A stretch of 64,000 nt of DNA from Glaciecola sp. 33A. GTDB taxonomy: Bacteria > Pseudomonadota > Gammaproteobacteria > Enterobacterales > Alteromonadaceae. The position numbers and the translations under genes were made by a program. Shown here one piece after another: positions 55,913-64,000 of the stretch (positions within the stretch are counted from its first letter, which is position 1; the number at the start of each line of letters is the position of its first letter). A model generated the notes under the pieces. The model did no database searches, was not told the DNA's origin, and saw only the letters and a program-made list of their open reading frames with translations. The stretch is taken from NCBI RefSeq assembly GCF_002836745.1, contig NZ_PJAR01000044.1, forward strand, positions 496,001 to 560,000. Reading direction: 5' to 3'.

Positions 55913-56679
55913 TGCAGCCTGCAGCTCACGTAGAGAATAAACGTATTTTGATTACAGGCGGTGCATCAGGTATTGGCGCTGAGGTTGCTTTGCTTCTGGC
56001 GAGTCGAGGAGCGAAAGTCATTATTGCCGATTTGTCCGATGACAACGGCTTGAAAATTGTGGCACAAGCAAAAACTCAAGGTAATGATATTCACTTTGCA
56101 AAAGTGGATGTGACCAACGGCGATTCAGTAAGGGCATTGTTCACTCAAGCAATGCAAACATTGGGCGGTCTTGACGTGGTTATTAATAATGCCGGAATTG
56201 ATCACACACCAGCACCTATGCATGAATTGTCAGATGACGACTTTGATCGCAATATTGCGGTAAACCTGAAGGGTGTTTGGCATTGTATGCGCGCCGCTAT
56301 AGCTTGCTTTGCACCAAATGGAGGCGGCCATGTTATCAATGTTGCATCAGTTGCCGGTTTGCGTTCATCGCCAATGATATCGGCCTACTCAGCTTCAAAA
56401 CACGGGGTCATTGGTCTAACCAAATCAGCAGCGGTTGAATATGCGCGCGCAAATATTCGTTTTAATGCTGTTTGCCCAAGTTTTGTAGATACGCCGATGG
56501 TGCAAAACACCTTGGCTAAGCTAGATGAGCGTGGTCAAAATGCAATAGTCAAAGCTAACCCAATGAAGCGATTGGGTAGACCTGAGGAAATTGCAGGTGC
56601 TATGGCGTGGTTGTGCAGTGATGAAAGTAGCTTTATGACTGGGCACACAATGGTACTCGACGGTGGTATGTTAGCTTGA
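55912..56679 (+). CDS. Short-chain dehydrogenase/reductase (SDR)
   Basis: A 255-residue classical SDR. The nucleotide motif is TGGASGIGAEVALLLASRG (about 16-34), DVTNGD follows, then NNAGID; the catalytic Ser lies in NVASVAGLRSSP and the YxxxK in AYSASKHG. The C-terminal GHTMVLDGGM is standard. An Asp after the second strand (IIADLSDD) favours NAD. It overlaps the MDR gene by one base, so the two are coexpressed with the acyl-CoA dehydrogenase, perhaps for a beta-hydroxyacyl step. Substrate unknown. Confidence 0.92.
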   Translation: MQPAAHVENKRILITGGASGIGAEVALLLASRGAKVIIADLSDDNGLKIVAQAKTQGNDIHFAKVDVTNGDSVRALFTQAMQTLGGLDVVINNAGIDHTPAPMHELSDDDFDRNIAVNLKGVWHCMRAAIACFAPNGGGHVINVASVAGLRSSPMISAYSASKHGVIGLTKSAAVEYARANIRFNAVCPSFVDTPMVQNTLAKLDERGQNAIVKANPMKRLGRPEEIAGAMAWLCSDESSFMTGHTMVLDGGMLA

Positions 56680-56853
56680 ATGTAGTTTTATATCCGGTTG
56701 ACGACTAACTTAAAGTAAGTTGATCGCGATAACCACTGACTACCATCAATGATATTTTTGTTATGCATTTTACAGGAATGTTATATTTACATTAGTTACC
56801 TCACCAAGGCGCTAGTATTTTAGTCACAAAGAAAAATAAAATAAGGACAAAAT

Positions 56854-57615
56854 ATGCAAGATTTATTTGATTTAACAGGAAAAGTTGCGGTTATAACCGG
56901 CGCTAGTCGCGGTATTGGCGAGTCTATTGCTCGATTATTAGCAGCTAAGGGCGCGCACGTCATTGTGTCTAGTCGTAAAATTGATGGTTGTGAAGCGGTG
57001 GCTTCAAGTATCAGAGAAAACGGCGGAAAGGCTTCTGCTTTTGCATGTCATGTAGGTGAAATGGAACAAATTTCAAGCTTGTTTGAGCACGTCAAAAGCG
57101 AGTTCGGTAAAATTGATATTTTAGTCAACAATGCCGCTGCAAATCCTTATTTTGGACACATTCTTGATACTGACATAGCGGCATTTCAAAAGACCGTTGA
57201 CGTTAATATTCGTGGTTATTTTTTTATGTCGGTAGAAGCCGGTAAGATGATGCGAGAGCAGGGCGGTGGTGTTATTTTAAATACTGCCTCCGTAAATGGC
57301 GTTACGCCAGGTGACATGCAGGGAATTTATTCGATTACTAAGGCCGCTGTTATCAGCATGACTAAGTCTTTTGCTAAAGAATGCGGCAAGTTAAATATTC
57401 GCGTTAATGCGCTACTACCCGGTTTAACTGACACTAAGTTTGCCTCTGCGTTAACCACTAATGATTCTATTTTAAAGCATGCACTCAAAGTGATCCCATT
57501 AGGTCGTGTTGCCCACCCTGATGAAATGGCAGGTACGGTATTATATTTGGTCTCTGACGCATCCAGCTATACTACAGGCGCATGTATTAATGTAGACGGT
57601 GGGATGCTGGCTTAA
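56854..57615 (+). CDS. SDR oxidoreductase, DHRS4-like
   Basis: A 253-residue SDR with the glycine motif TGASRGIGESIARLLAAKG (about 15-33), an NADP-type VSSRK after strand two, NNAAANPYFG, NTASVNGVTPGDMQ and IYSITKAAV. The N-terminus MQDLFDLTGKVAVI and terminal CINVDGGMLA match the DHRS4-like group often found beside acyl-CoA dehydrogenases in bacteria. It has its own 174-bp upstream region, and overlaps yaiI by one base (TAATG). Confidence 0.92.
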   Translation: MQDLFDLTGKVAVITGASRGIGESIARLLAAKGAHVIVSSRKIDGCEAVASSIRENGGKASAFACHVGEMEQISSLFEHVKSEFGKIDILVNNAAANPYFGHILDTDIAAFQKTVDVNIRGYFFMSVEAGKMMREQGGGVILNTASVNGVTPGDMQGIYSITKAAVISMTKSFAKECGKLNIRVNALLPGLTDTKFASALTTNDSILKHALKVIPLGRVAHPDEMAGTVLYLVSDASSYTTGACINVDGGMLA

Positions 57616-58058
57616 TGCAAATATGGGTTGATGCGGACGCATGTCCAAGCGTTATTCGAGAAGTCCTCGTAAAGGCCTCTCAACGCACTCTGGTGCCACT
57701 TACTTTTGTGGCAAATCAGCACATTTCCGTACCGCATAATGAACACATTACTTCTTTACAAGTAAGCGCTGGATTTGATGTGGCTGACGATGAAATTGTT
57801 AAACGTTGTAATGCCAATGACCTAGTTATTACTGACGATATTCCTTTAGCCGCTGAGATCCTTGCGAAAGATGGATTAGCCGTCAATTTTCGTGGTCAAG
57901 CGTATGATAAAGCGACAATTAAAGCGACACTGACCATGCGCGATTTTATGGACCAAATTAGAGCAAGTGGTGAACGTACGGGGGGTCCAAAATCATTTTC
58001 CGCAAAAGACAAAATGAATTTTGCGAACCAAATAGATCGAATTCTGGCTACACGTTAA
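57615..58058 (+). CDS. yaiI: UPF0178 protein YaiI
   Basis: A 147-residue YaiI/YqxD protein. MQIWVDADACPSVIREVLVK, ADDEIVKRCNANDLVITDDI and the C-terminal GGPKSFSAKDKMNFANQIDR are the invariant family blocks. The fold is PIN-like with conserved aspartates, so a nuclease-type activity has been proposed, but the function is unknown. Coupled to the preceding SDR by a TAATG overlap, although a functional link is not obvious. Confidence 0.94.
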   Translation: MQIWVDADACPSVIREVLVKASQRTLVPLTFVANQHISVPHNEHITSLQVSAGFDVADDEIVKRCNANDLVITDDIPLAAEILAKDGLAVNFRGQAYDKATIKATLTMRDFMDQIRASGERTGGPKSFSAKDKMNFANQIDRILATR

Positions 58059-58065
58059 AAGCAAG

Positions 58066-58097
58066 ACCGGTCGAGTTAAAAACAAGACCGGTTTTTG
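58066..58097 (+). terminator. Probable terminator after yaiI
   Basis: ACCGGTC (58066-58072) and GACCGGT (58086-58092) pair across 13 nt, followed by TTTTT. Because GACCGGTC is itself palindromic the arms also look like direct repeats. Confidence 0.6.
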
Positions 58098-58153
58098 TAT
58101 TCGCTACTTTGGGTTTCGTCTGCTCAAACAAAACCCCAATTACCTCCGATAGG

Positions 58154-59344
58154 CTAAAGTACACCAGAAATAGCTGCAGCTAGCACTTCAACGTTTTTAG
58201 TGTTAATACCTGCAATGTTGACTCGGCTAGAGTCAACAAAGTAAATGCTGTTTTGATCACGTAGCTTTTGTACTTGCTGTGGCGCAATACAAAGAAAGGA
58301 AAACATGCCTTTTTGTTGGTTAATAAAACTAAAGTCTTTGGATGCACCGTGCGCAGCTAAGTTATCAACAAGTAGCTTGCGAAGCTGGATCATGCGTTCA
58401 CGCATTTCAGTGACTTCGCTTTGCCACAATGCACTCAAGTTTTCATTAGCTAATATAATATCGACCAAAGCGCCGCCGTATGCCGGGGGCATTGAATAAA
58501 TACCGCGAGCAACATATTGAATTTGAGACTGCACAATGTCACGATTAGCCGAATTATGCGTAATCAATGCAGCCAATCCAACCCGTTCACGATATAAACC
58601 AAAATTTTTGCTACAGGAGGCTGCAATGATCGTTTCAGGCACTGACTCAGCCATTAAACGAAGCCCATAGACATCTGCTTCTAAACCTTCACCAAAACCT
58701 TGATAAGCTAAATCAATAAAAGGTAAAAAGCCAACTTCGTTGGCTAACTTAGCCAGCGCTTGCCATTGTTCTCTGGTTAAGTCAGCACCTGTTGGATTAT
58801 GACAACATCCGTGCAATAACACGACGTCACCTTTTTTAACTTGAGCTAAACAGCTCATCATTTCGTCAAATTTAATGCTGGCAGTGGTTTTATCAAAATA
58901 AGGATAGGTAACTATTTCGAGACCGGCATCGCCAATGAGTGGAATATGGTTAGCCCATGTTGGATCACTGACCCATACTTTAGTCTCTGTATTACAACGT
59001 TTGAGCAACTCGGCTAATATGCGCAACGCTCCACAACCTCCGGGGGCCTGGACTGCAGCGACACGGTTTGCTAATAAAATGGGACTGGCTTTGCCTAAAA
59101 TTAACTCAAGCATACCATCAATAAAACCTTGAACACCTTGGGGCGTGATATATACCTTTGAGGTTTCTGTTTCCATTAACTGCTTTTGTGCTTCAACGAC
59201 AGCCTTTAGAATTGGCGTATTGCCTTGTTCGTCTTTGTAAACACCAACACCAAGATCAATTTTTGCTGGGTTGTTGTCTTTCTTGAAAGCGGTGGATAAA
59301 CCTAGAATAGGGTCGGGCGCTAGAGCAGGCAAATGTTCAAACAC
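58154..59344 (-). CDS. tyrB: Aromatic/aspartate aminotransferase (TyrB/AspC type)
   Basis: A 396-residue class I PLP aminotransferase. The family start MFEHLPALAPDPILGLSTAF, DLGVGVYKDEQGNTP, the PLP contact LLHGCCHNPTGADLT and the lysine loop AASCSKNFGLYRERVG (PLP Lys about 247) are clear. The terminal SSRVNIAGIN includes the substrate-carboxylate arginine. By similarity of layout it serves tyrosine/phenylalanine and aspartate transamination; which dominates cannot be told. Monocistronic. Confidence 0.92.
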   Translation of the reverse strand: MFEHLPALAPDPILGLSTAFKKDNNPAKIDLGVGVYKDEQGNTPILKAVVEAQKQLMETETSKVYITPQGVQGFIDGMLELILGKASPILLANRVAAVQAPGGCGALRILAELLKRCNTETKVWVSDPTWANHIPLIGDAGLEIVTYPYFDKTTASIKFDEMMSCLAQVKKGDVVLLHGCCHNPTGADLTREQWQALAKLANEVGFLPFIDLAYQGFGEGLEADVYGLRLMAESVPETIIAASCSKNFGLYRERVGLAALITHNSANRDIVQSQIQYVARGIYSMPPAYGGALVDIILANENLSALWQSEVTEMRERMIQLRKLLVDNLAAHGASKDFSFINQQKGMFSFLCIAPQQVQKLRDQNSIYFVDSSRVNIAGINTKNVEVLAAAISGVL

Positions 59345-59425
59345 GATTGTTCCTTAAAGATGAATTAAATGTGATTTTTTATAGAATTAGTATTATGCCA
59401 GTTTTAGGCTAATTTTCGAGATAAA

Positions 59426-60202
59426 TTACTCTTTCTTGATATCAAATTCAAAATGTTGAACCGAGGTTTGCTCTGCTTGGGCATTAAACGAGCGTTCTTC
59501 CCAAGTCACATGCTGATCATGATCAACTAATAACACGGTTGATGCACGCGTACCATATTCAGGGCTTTGAATAAATATTGACGATAACCGTCGCTCCCAC
59601 TCAATGGGAACGCCTGTTTTAGGCAGAGCACTGTCATCGGCAAGTTTGTCATTATGAAGTAGTTCAAAAAGGTGCTCAGTATCCAACACATCTGCATGTT
59701 GGCAATATTTTGCAAGCGCATCTCGCCCAGTCGATAACTTTGGCCAAGGACTGTTAAGTGATGCGTTTGAAAGCCCATAAACGCCGTCATCTAAAGCTAC
59801 GCAGGTATCTTCAAAGTTATTATAAACGTGAAGCTGCTCCAGTGTTCCAAACAACAAGTTATAACCGTTATATTGTGCTTTCGAATCTGCGAGTGTTTGC
59901 GCATACTTCTTTTGTTGTTTATCTGAACCCAACAAGAAATTTAATACCAATTCACCGCGTGAATTAGCATCTTTTACTTCTTTGTTAAGTGCTCTAATAT
60001 TTGTCAGTGCGGAGATGCTACCATTCTTGTTAATTCCCATCCATGTGCCGCCGGCCTGATTGTCTTTGCCTGCCAATATATCTTTATGATGTTCCCAAAA
60101 CGCGGAATTAGTTGTTGACCGATGATGAAATTCATCACGGTTAGCCATAATAATGAGGGGGAATTTGGGATGCTGATTAACTGCAATAAACAAAATACAC
60201 AT
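59426..60202 (-). CDS. NRDE-family protein (TANGO2-like)
   Basis: A 258-residue protein with the defining MCILFIAVNQHPKFPLIIMA and NRDEFHHRST at the N-terminus, then the NTN-hydrolase-like core (WMGINKNGSISALTNIR) and YGLSNASLNSPWPKL. Human TANGO2 is linked to lipid and heme/CoA homeostasis, and bacterial function is unknown. The second residue is cysteine, as in all members, suggesting an N-terminal nucleophile after Met removal. It diverges from the next gene. Confidence 0.93.
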   Translation of the reverse strand: MCILFIAVNQHPKFPLIIMANRDEFHHRSTTNSAFWEHHKDILAGKDNQAGGTWMGINKNGSISALTNIRALNKEVKDANSRGELVLNFLLGSDKQQKKYAQTLADSKAQYNGYNLLFGTLEQLHVYNNFEDTCVALDDGVYGLSNASLNSPWPKLSTGRDALAKYCQHADVLDTEHLFELLHNDKLADDSALPKTGVPIEWERRLSSIFIQSPEYGTRASTVLLVDHDQHVTWEERSFNAQAEQTSVQHFEFDIKKE

Positions 60203-60362
60203 ATTTGAAGTAGGAACCTTTACTTATCATGCGTCGTGAAACGCTAGTACGAATAATGAACAAGGAAATAATGAAACCCGTTTTGTTCTAACAAGGTGCG
60301 CTAGAACGAGCCGCTAACTATGGTATTATCTCGGTAACAAGTCAATACGAGAAATATTTTCA

Positions 60363-61619
60363 GTGAAGAAATTAGCCCTTGATACTAAATTAGTACATGC
60401 AGACCGAAAAATAAACAAACCACAGTTTGGCGCTGTTCATGAAGCGACCAATAATTCAGTGTTATTTGAATTTGAAGACGTACAAGATCTCGTCGATGTG
60501 TTTCAAGGTAAAAAAGCAGGGCACGTTTATTCACGTTCAAGCAGCTCTTCGGCTGTCTCATTGCAAAACGTACTCAACGAGTTAGATGGTGGTGTTGGAG
60601 CCGTTGTTTTTGCAACAGGTATGGCCGCTATTAGTACAACCTTGTTGTCGCTGTTAAAAAGTGGTGATCACATTGTTGTAAGCCAATATCTTTTTGGTAA
60701 TACACGCAGCTTCATGGCGACTATTGAAGGCTTTGGAATTAGTGTCAGCTATGTTGATGTTACTGACATTCATAGGGTGCAAGAGGCTTGCAATGCAAAT
60801 ACGAAAATGATCTTTTGTGAAACTATAGCTAATCCAGTAACACAAGTTTCGGACTTACAGGGAATAGGCGATTGGTGCGAGTCACATAACATTTTATTTG
60901 CACTGGATAATACGATGACGCCCAGCGTCTTGTTAGACGCAAAAACCATCAAAGCATCCCTGTTATTAACCTCGCTTACTAAATATATTGGTGGGCACGG
61001 TAATGTGTTGGGTGGTGTTTTAGTTGACACAGGTCTTTTTAATTGGACAAAGTACGACAATATTGAGAGTAAGTATAAGGTTGAAGACGAACACCAATGG
61101 GGACTCACGCAAATTAGAAAACGTGGATTGCGTGATATGGGAGCGACATTGGCTCCGCAGTCAGCGCATTTAGTTTCTATTGGTTTAGAAACATTGACTA
61201 TGCGCTTGAGAAAAATCTGTGCCAATGCACAAGCGTTAGCGAAATACTTGTCGACGCATAAAGGCGTTGAAGCTGTTTATTATCCTGGTTTACAACAACA
61301 TCCCCAGCATGTTAGGGCAAAGGGGCTTTTTAAACGCGGTTTTGGTGGCATATTATCGGTCGAGTTAAGCGCTGAAATCGAGCCGTATGCATTTCTGAAC
61401 GCATTGTCTTTAGTTATATCGGCCACTCACTTAGGCGACACACGTACATTAGCGTTACCTGCTGCCTCTACTATTTTCTTCGAAAACGGTGCGCAAGAGA
61501 GAGCGAAAATGGGGATTTCAGACGCTTTGATTAGAATTTCCGTGGGCATTGAGGATATCGAAGATATTTTAGCTGACTTTGACCAAGCCTTCGCTTCAAT
61601 GCTTATGGATAGGGTGTGA
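60363..61619 (+). CDS. Cystathionine gamma-synthase family PLP enzyme
   Basis: A 418-residue member of the Cys/Met metabolism PLP family (MetB, MetC, methionine gamma-lyase). The PLP lysine lies in SLTKYIGGHGNVLGG (about residue 203); FATGMAAIS and DNTMTPS are typical. The tyrosine/arginine block is altered to YSRSSSSSAVSLQNVLNELD, and the usual asymmetric SATKY reads SLTKY. This matches a branch annotated only as family protein in Alteromonadales. The reaction is therefore uncertain. GTG start with a weak ribosome site. Confidence 0.88.
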   Translation: MKKLALDTKLVHADRKINKPQFGAVHEATNNSVLFEFEDVQDLVDVFQGKKAGHVYSRSSSSSAVSLQNVLNELDGGVGAVVFATGMAAISTTLLSLLKSGDHIVVSQYLFGNTRSFMATIEGFGISVSYVDVTDIHRVQEACNANTKMIFCETIANPVTQVSDLQGIGDWCESHNILFALDNTMTPSVLLDAKTIKASLLLTSLTKYIGGHGNVLGGVLVDTGLFNWTKYDNIESKYKVEDEHQWGLTQIRKRGLRDMGATLAPQSAHLVSIGLETLTMRLRKICANAQALAKYLSTHKGVEAVYYPGLQQHPQHVRAKGLFKRGFGGILSVELSAEIEPYAFLNALSLVISATHLGDTRTLALPAASTIFFENGAQERAKMGISDALIRISVGIEDIEDILADFDQAFASMLMDRV

Positions 61620-61753
61620 ACTCATCATTTAGGATTTTTAAAATTAAATTAAAAGTTTTCTGAACTAATTTACGATCCACATGACTAACTAATGCTAGTC
61701 GATAACGTGTATTAGTTGTTTGATTAGTTATGTGTTCCTAGTTGAGTGTGTTT

Positions 61754-61786
61754 AGCCCCGCCCGTTAAAGGTGGGGCTTTTTTTTG
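61754..61786 (+). terminator. Rho-independent terminator
   Basis: AGCCCC (61754-61759) pairs with GGGGCT (61773-61778), with a further CC/GG inside, then eight T. It ends the PLP-enzyme transcript. Confidence 0.9.
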
Positions 61787-61825
61787 CACGCTATTTATAG
61801 ATGAGAAAAACAGGGTATTACGTCT

Positions 61826-62377
61826 TTACAACGCCAGCGCTGTTTTGATGTCGGCAACAAACTCGTCATTATCTGGTTTTGTAAATGCGCTATATGACTC
61901 GACTACATTGCCGTTTTTATCCATCAAATACTTGTAAAAATTCCACTTCGGTGCTGTACCTGCTTTCTTTGCTAACATCGCATAAAGCGGGTCTGCATTG
62001 TCGCCACGAACAGAAATTGATTCAAACATGGGGAAATTAACGCCGTACGTAAGTTCGCACAATTCGGCAGTTTCTTTTTCAGTCCCAAATTCTTGATTGA
62101 AGTCATTTGAAGGGAAACCTAAAACAACTAAACCTGCTTCTTTAAATTCAGTGTATAGCGCTTCTAGGCCTTCGAATTGAGGTGTAAATCCGCATTTACT
62201 TGCTGTGTTCACGAAAAGTACGGTCTTACCTTCATATGCTTCACACATATTGACAACTTCTTGTGAGTTGAGTTTTCTTTTCACAAATTTTAGTAAATCA
62301 GGGCATTCAGAGGCTACCGCTACTTGGCTGCCTAATATCATTGTCATCAGTAGTAGCAAGGAAATTACTTTTTTCAT
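61826..62377 (-). CDS. Secreted glutathione peroxidase
   Basis: A 183-residue GPx-like peroxidase with a signal peptide (about residues 1-22, VAVA). The peroxidatic cysteine (no selenocysteine) is Cys62 in FVNTASKCGFTPQFEGL. The tetrad partners are in LGFPSNDFNQEFG (Gln) and KWNFYKYL (Trp). Bacterial Cys-GPx usually uses thioredoxin-like donors; export would put this one in the periplasm. A conserved resolving cysteine is plausible in AELCELTYG. Monocistronic. Confidence 0.93.
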   Translation of the reverse strand: MKKVISLLLLMTMILGSQVAVASECPDLLKFVKRKLNSQEVVNMCEAYEGKTVLFVNTASKCGFTPQFEGLEALYTEFKEAGLVVLGFPSNDFNQEFGTEKETAELCELTYGVNFPMFESISVRGDNADPLYAMLAKKAGTAPKWNFYKYLMDKNGNVVESYSAFTKPDNDEFVADIKTALAL

Positions 62378-62581
62378 TTTCGGTAGTCCTTTTCACATTG
62401 TTATTGATTGTGGTTAGTTTGATCAAATTTAGGGAGCTGTTGTATTTATAAAAACCAGCTCAGTCGCTGTGCGGATAACGTTAACATGTTAACCTCTAGT
62501 TTGTTCAGTCTGAGAGGGAAATAACTTTGTCCCTTAACGACGTTAATATAACGTGATAACTACTTTTAAAGAACACTAATA

Positions 62582-64000
62582 ATGACAAAATATAAAAAAA
62601 TAGTTTATTCAAGTGTAGGTATAGCTTTACTTAGTGCTTGTTCTGCAACGGAAACCTCAGTTTCTAGTCCGAGTAAAAACCCAGTTGCTAATTTTCCAGT
62701 GGAAACTGTATATCAAGTAAACAAGACGGTAACAACAAGCGCTAAGATTCAACTTAATCTTAAGCAAATAATGTCGGACCCAGATTGGTTAGGCCGCAGT
62801 CCCGAAGATGCATTTTGGAGTGCTGATGGCGCTTCAATTGGCTATTATCGCAAGCAAGAAGGTAACCCAATCCGAGACTTGTGGCTAACTGCGCCAAATA
62901 GTGAGGATAATAACGCTGGAAATGGTCACAAGGTCAGTTTAGCTGATATTCATCAGTATCAGTATGATGAAATTATTAGTGATAAAGACATGGACTTTGT
63001 CGCGTGGCTGTTTGAGGGAAATATCTTCGTTCAATCTAAAACTGATAAATCAGTGCGTCAGTTAACGAAAAGTATAAATGGCGCGAGGAACCTTCAGTTT
63101 TACGAGCAAGATGGGGTTTCTTTCCAGCGTAATGATAGTTTTTATACCGTAAATGTTAGAACCGGTATGCAGGAACAAATGTTGTCGTGGTACTTTGATG
63201 ATGAATATGAACCTGTTAGTGAGCCAGAAGACTACATAGCTGAAGAACAAATTAAGTTAATTGATTATGTAAAACTGCAACGCAAAAATAGAATTCTGCG
63301 CCATGATAACGACACTAGTTTAAGAGAGAAAAATAGCAGCTTGATGACATCGTCATTTTATTTTGATGCCGAACATAGAACGGTGCTAGCAAGCTTATCA
63401 CCCAATGGCAAGTGGGCTATTGTGGTCACCACTGAAAATACGCCGAGCAATGATGATACTGACATTATGCCGGATTACATTGAAGAAAATGGGCGTATTA
63501 TAGCGCAAAGCGTGCGTCAGAGAGTTGCTGATGCAAAGCCAATTCAACAAGATGTTTGGCTACTTGAAGTGCAGTCGGGTGAAAAAACCAAGTTAGACTA
63601 CAAAGCCTTGCCAGGTTATAACGAGGACGTATTAGCCGCGGTAAAGCGCGAAAATGCAGAAGTGAGAGGCAATACCTATAAAGAGAACCGATTGCCTCGC
63701 GACATTGGTTTGCTGTTTGATTGGTACGCAACCGAGCCGCCGATTAAGTGGCATGATAACAGCGATAAAGTCGCTGTAATGTTGGAAGCTTGGGACAACA
63801 AGGATCGTTGGATAGCAACAATCGATGTTGATGATAAAGTGTTTGAGACCCAGCATCGTATGCATGACAATGCTTGGGTGAACTACCGATTTAATCAGTT
63901 TGGTTGGTTTGATGAAGCTGAAACACTTTACCTTTTATCTGAAGAGTCTGGCTACTCGCAATTATACACAAAACCAGTAAACGGTAAGTTAACGTCAGTA
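62582..64000 (+). CDS. S9-family (dipeptidyl peptidase IV-like) lipoprotein peptidase, 3' part cut by window edge
   Basis: The frame from ATG 62582 is open to the window end (473 codons). It starts with a lipoprotein signal, lipobox LLSAC at about residue 20. The following beta-propeller-type repeats (SADGASIGYYRKQEGNP, SLSPNGKWAIVVTT, WFDEAETLYLLSEESGYSQL) match the N-terminal propeller of prolyl oligopeptidase/DPP IV enzymes. The Ser-Asp-His catalytic domain would lie beyond 64000, so activity cannot be checked here. Confidence 0.85.
   Translation, partial: MTKYKKIVYSSVGIALLSACSATETSVSSPSKNPVANFPVETVYQVNKTVTTSAKIQLNLKQIMSDPDWLGRSPEDAFWSADGASIGYYRKQEGNPIRDLWLTAPNSEDNNAGNGHKVSLADIHQYQYDEIISDKDMDFVAWLFEGNIFVQSKTDKSVRQLTKSINGARNLQFYEQDGVSFQRNDSFYTVNVRTGMQEQMLSWYFDDEYEPVSEPEDYIAEEQIKLIDYVKLQRKNRILRHDNDTSLREKNSSLMTSSFYFDAEHRTVLASLSPNGKWAIVVTTENTPSNDDTDIMPDYIEENGRIIAQSVRQRVADAKPIQQDVWLLEVQSGEKTKLDYKALPGYNEDVLAAVKRENAEVRGNTYKENRLPRDIGLLFDWYATEPPIKWHDNSDKVAVMLEAWDNKDRWIATIDVDDKVFETQHRMHDNAWVNYRFNQFGWFDEAETLYLLSEESGYSQLYTKPVNGKLTSV

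Noticed and set aside
56715-56732. FNR box between the two SDR genes
   Set aside because: TTGATCGCGATAAC matches only one half site; the second half ATAAC departs from ATCAA in two bases.

Overview
The window looks like chromosome of a low-GC (roughly 40-43% by eye) marine gammaproteobacterium of the Alteromonadales, something like Glaciecola/Paraglaciecola/Alteromonas. The evidence is a pabB-nudL-sdaA cluster, an ETF plus ETF-quinone oxidoreductase locus with a LiuR-like operator, a sphingomonad-style TonB-dependent receptor, several GGDEF proteins, an RND pump and many small lipoproteins. The taxon is inferred from gene content, not from a marker gene. Both ends cut genes: sdaA at the left and an S9-type peptidase at the right. 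No rRNA, tRNA, CRISPR array or prophage was seen.

Layout. 0-12 kb is housekeeping: sdaA, nudL and pabB leftward, then class I fumarase and rmuC rightward, a leftward set (unknown membrane-anchored protein, YhfA-like OsmC protein, CvfB), and a tight rightward operon pxpA-pxpB-pxpC-dat (5-oxoprolinase plus a D-amino-acid-transaminase-like enzyme). 12-22 kb holds fur, a chemotaxis receptor, a decayed IS256-family transposase, a large secreted M14 peptidase, a methyltransferase, and a methylarginine locus: an APC permease and an intact dimethylargininase, followed by the ruins of a flavin amine oxidase. 22-30 kb holds a YceI lipoprotein preceded by a five-copy 13-bp tandem repeat, a membrane diguanylate cyclase, RsuA, an FKBP, small lipoproteins, YwbE, a beta-solenoid protein related to DUF3494 ice-binding proteins (with a 7-codon leader ORF), and an FAD monooxygenase.

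30-36 kb is the least gene-dense stretch. It has a 41-residue membrane protein behind a textbook FNR class II promoter, a DUF418 protein, a broken TPR/TolB-like signalling protein, gph, a secreted lipase and an EamA exporter. 36-45 kb has a cytosolic diguanylate cyclase, an AEC transporter, the leftward series etfD-ybfF-DUF2788-fldA, the divergent etfBA operon and a lone moaE. 45-58 kb has an exonuclease that may start at ATA, an RND adaptor-pump pair, a TonB receptor, and a run of acyl-CoA dehydrogenase, MDR reductase, two SDRs and YaiI. 58-64 kb has an aromatic aminotransferase, an NRDE/TANGO2 protein, a cystathionine-gamma-synthase-family enzyme, a glutathione peroxidase and the truncated peptidase.

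No large undescribed multi-gene system is evident. The best leads are the FNR-driven 41-residue membrane protein, the chimeric beta-solenoid protein with its coupled leader ORF, the pxpABC-dat operon, the methylarginine locus, and fine-scale changes at translation starts (an ATA start, and a 13-bp duplication that creates an upstream mini-ORF).
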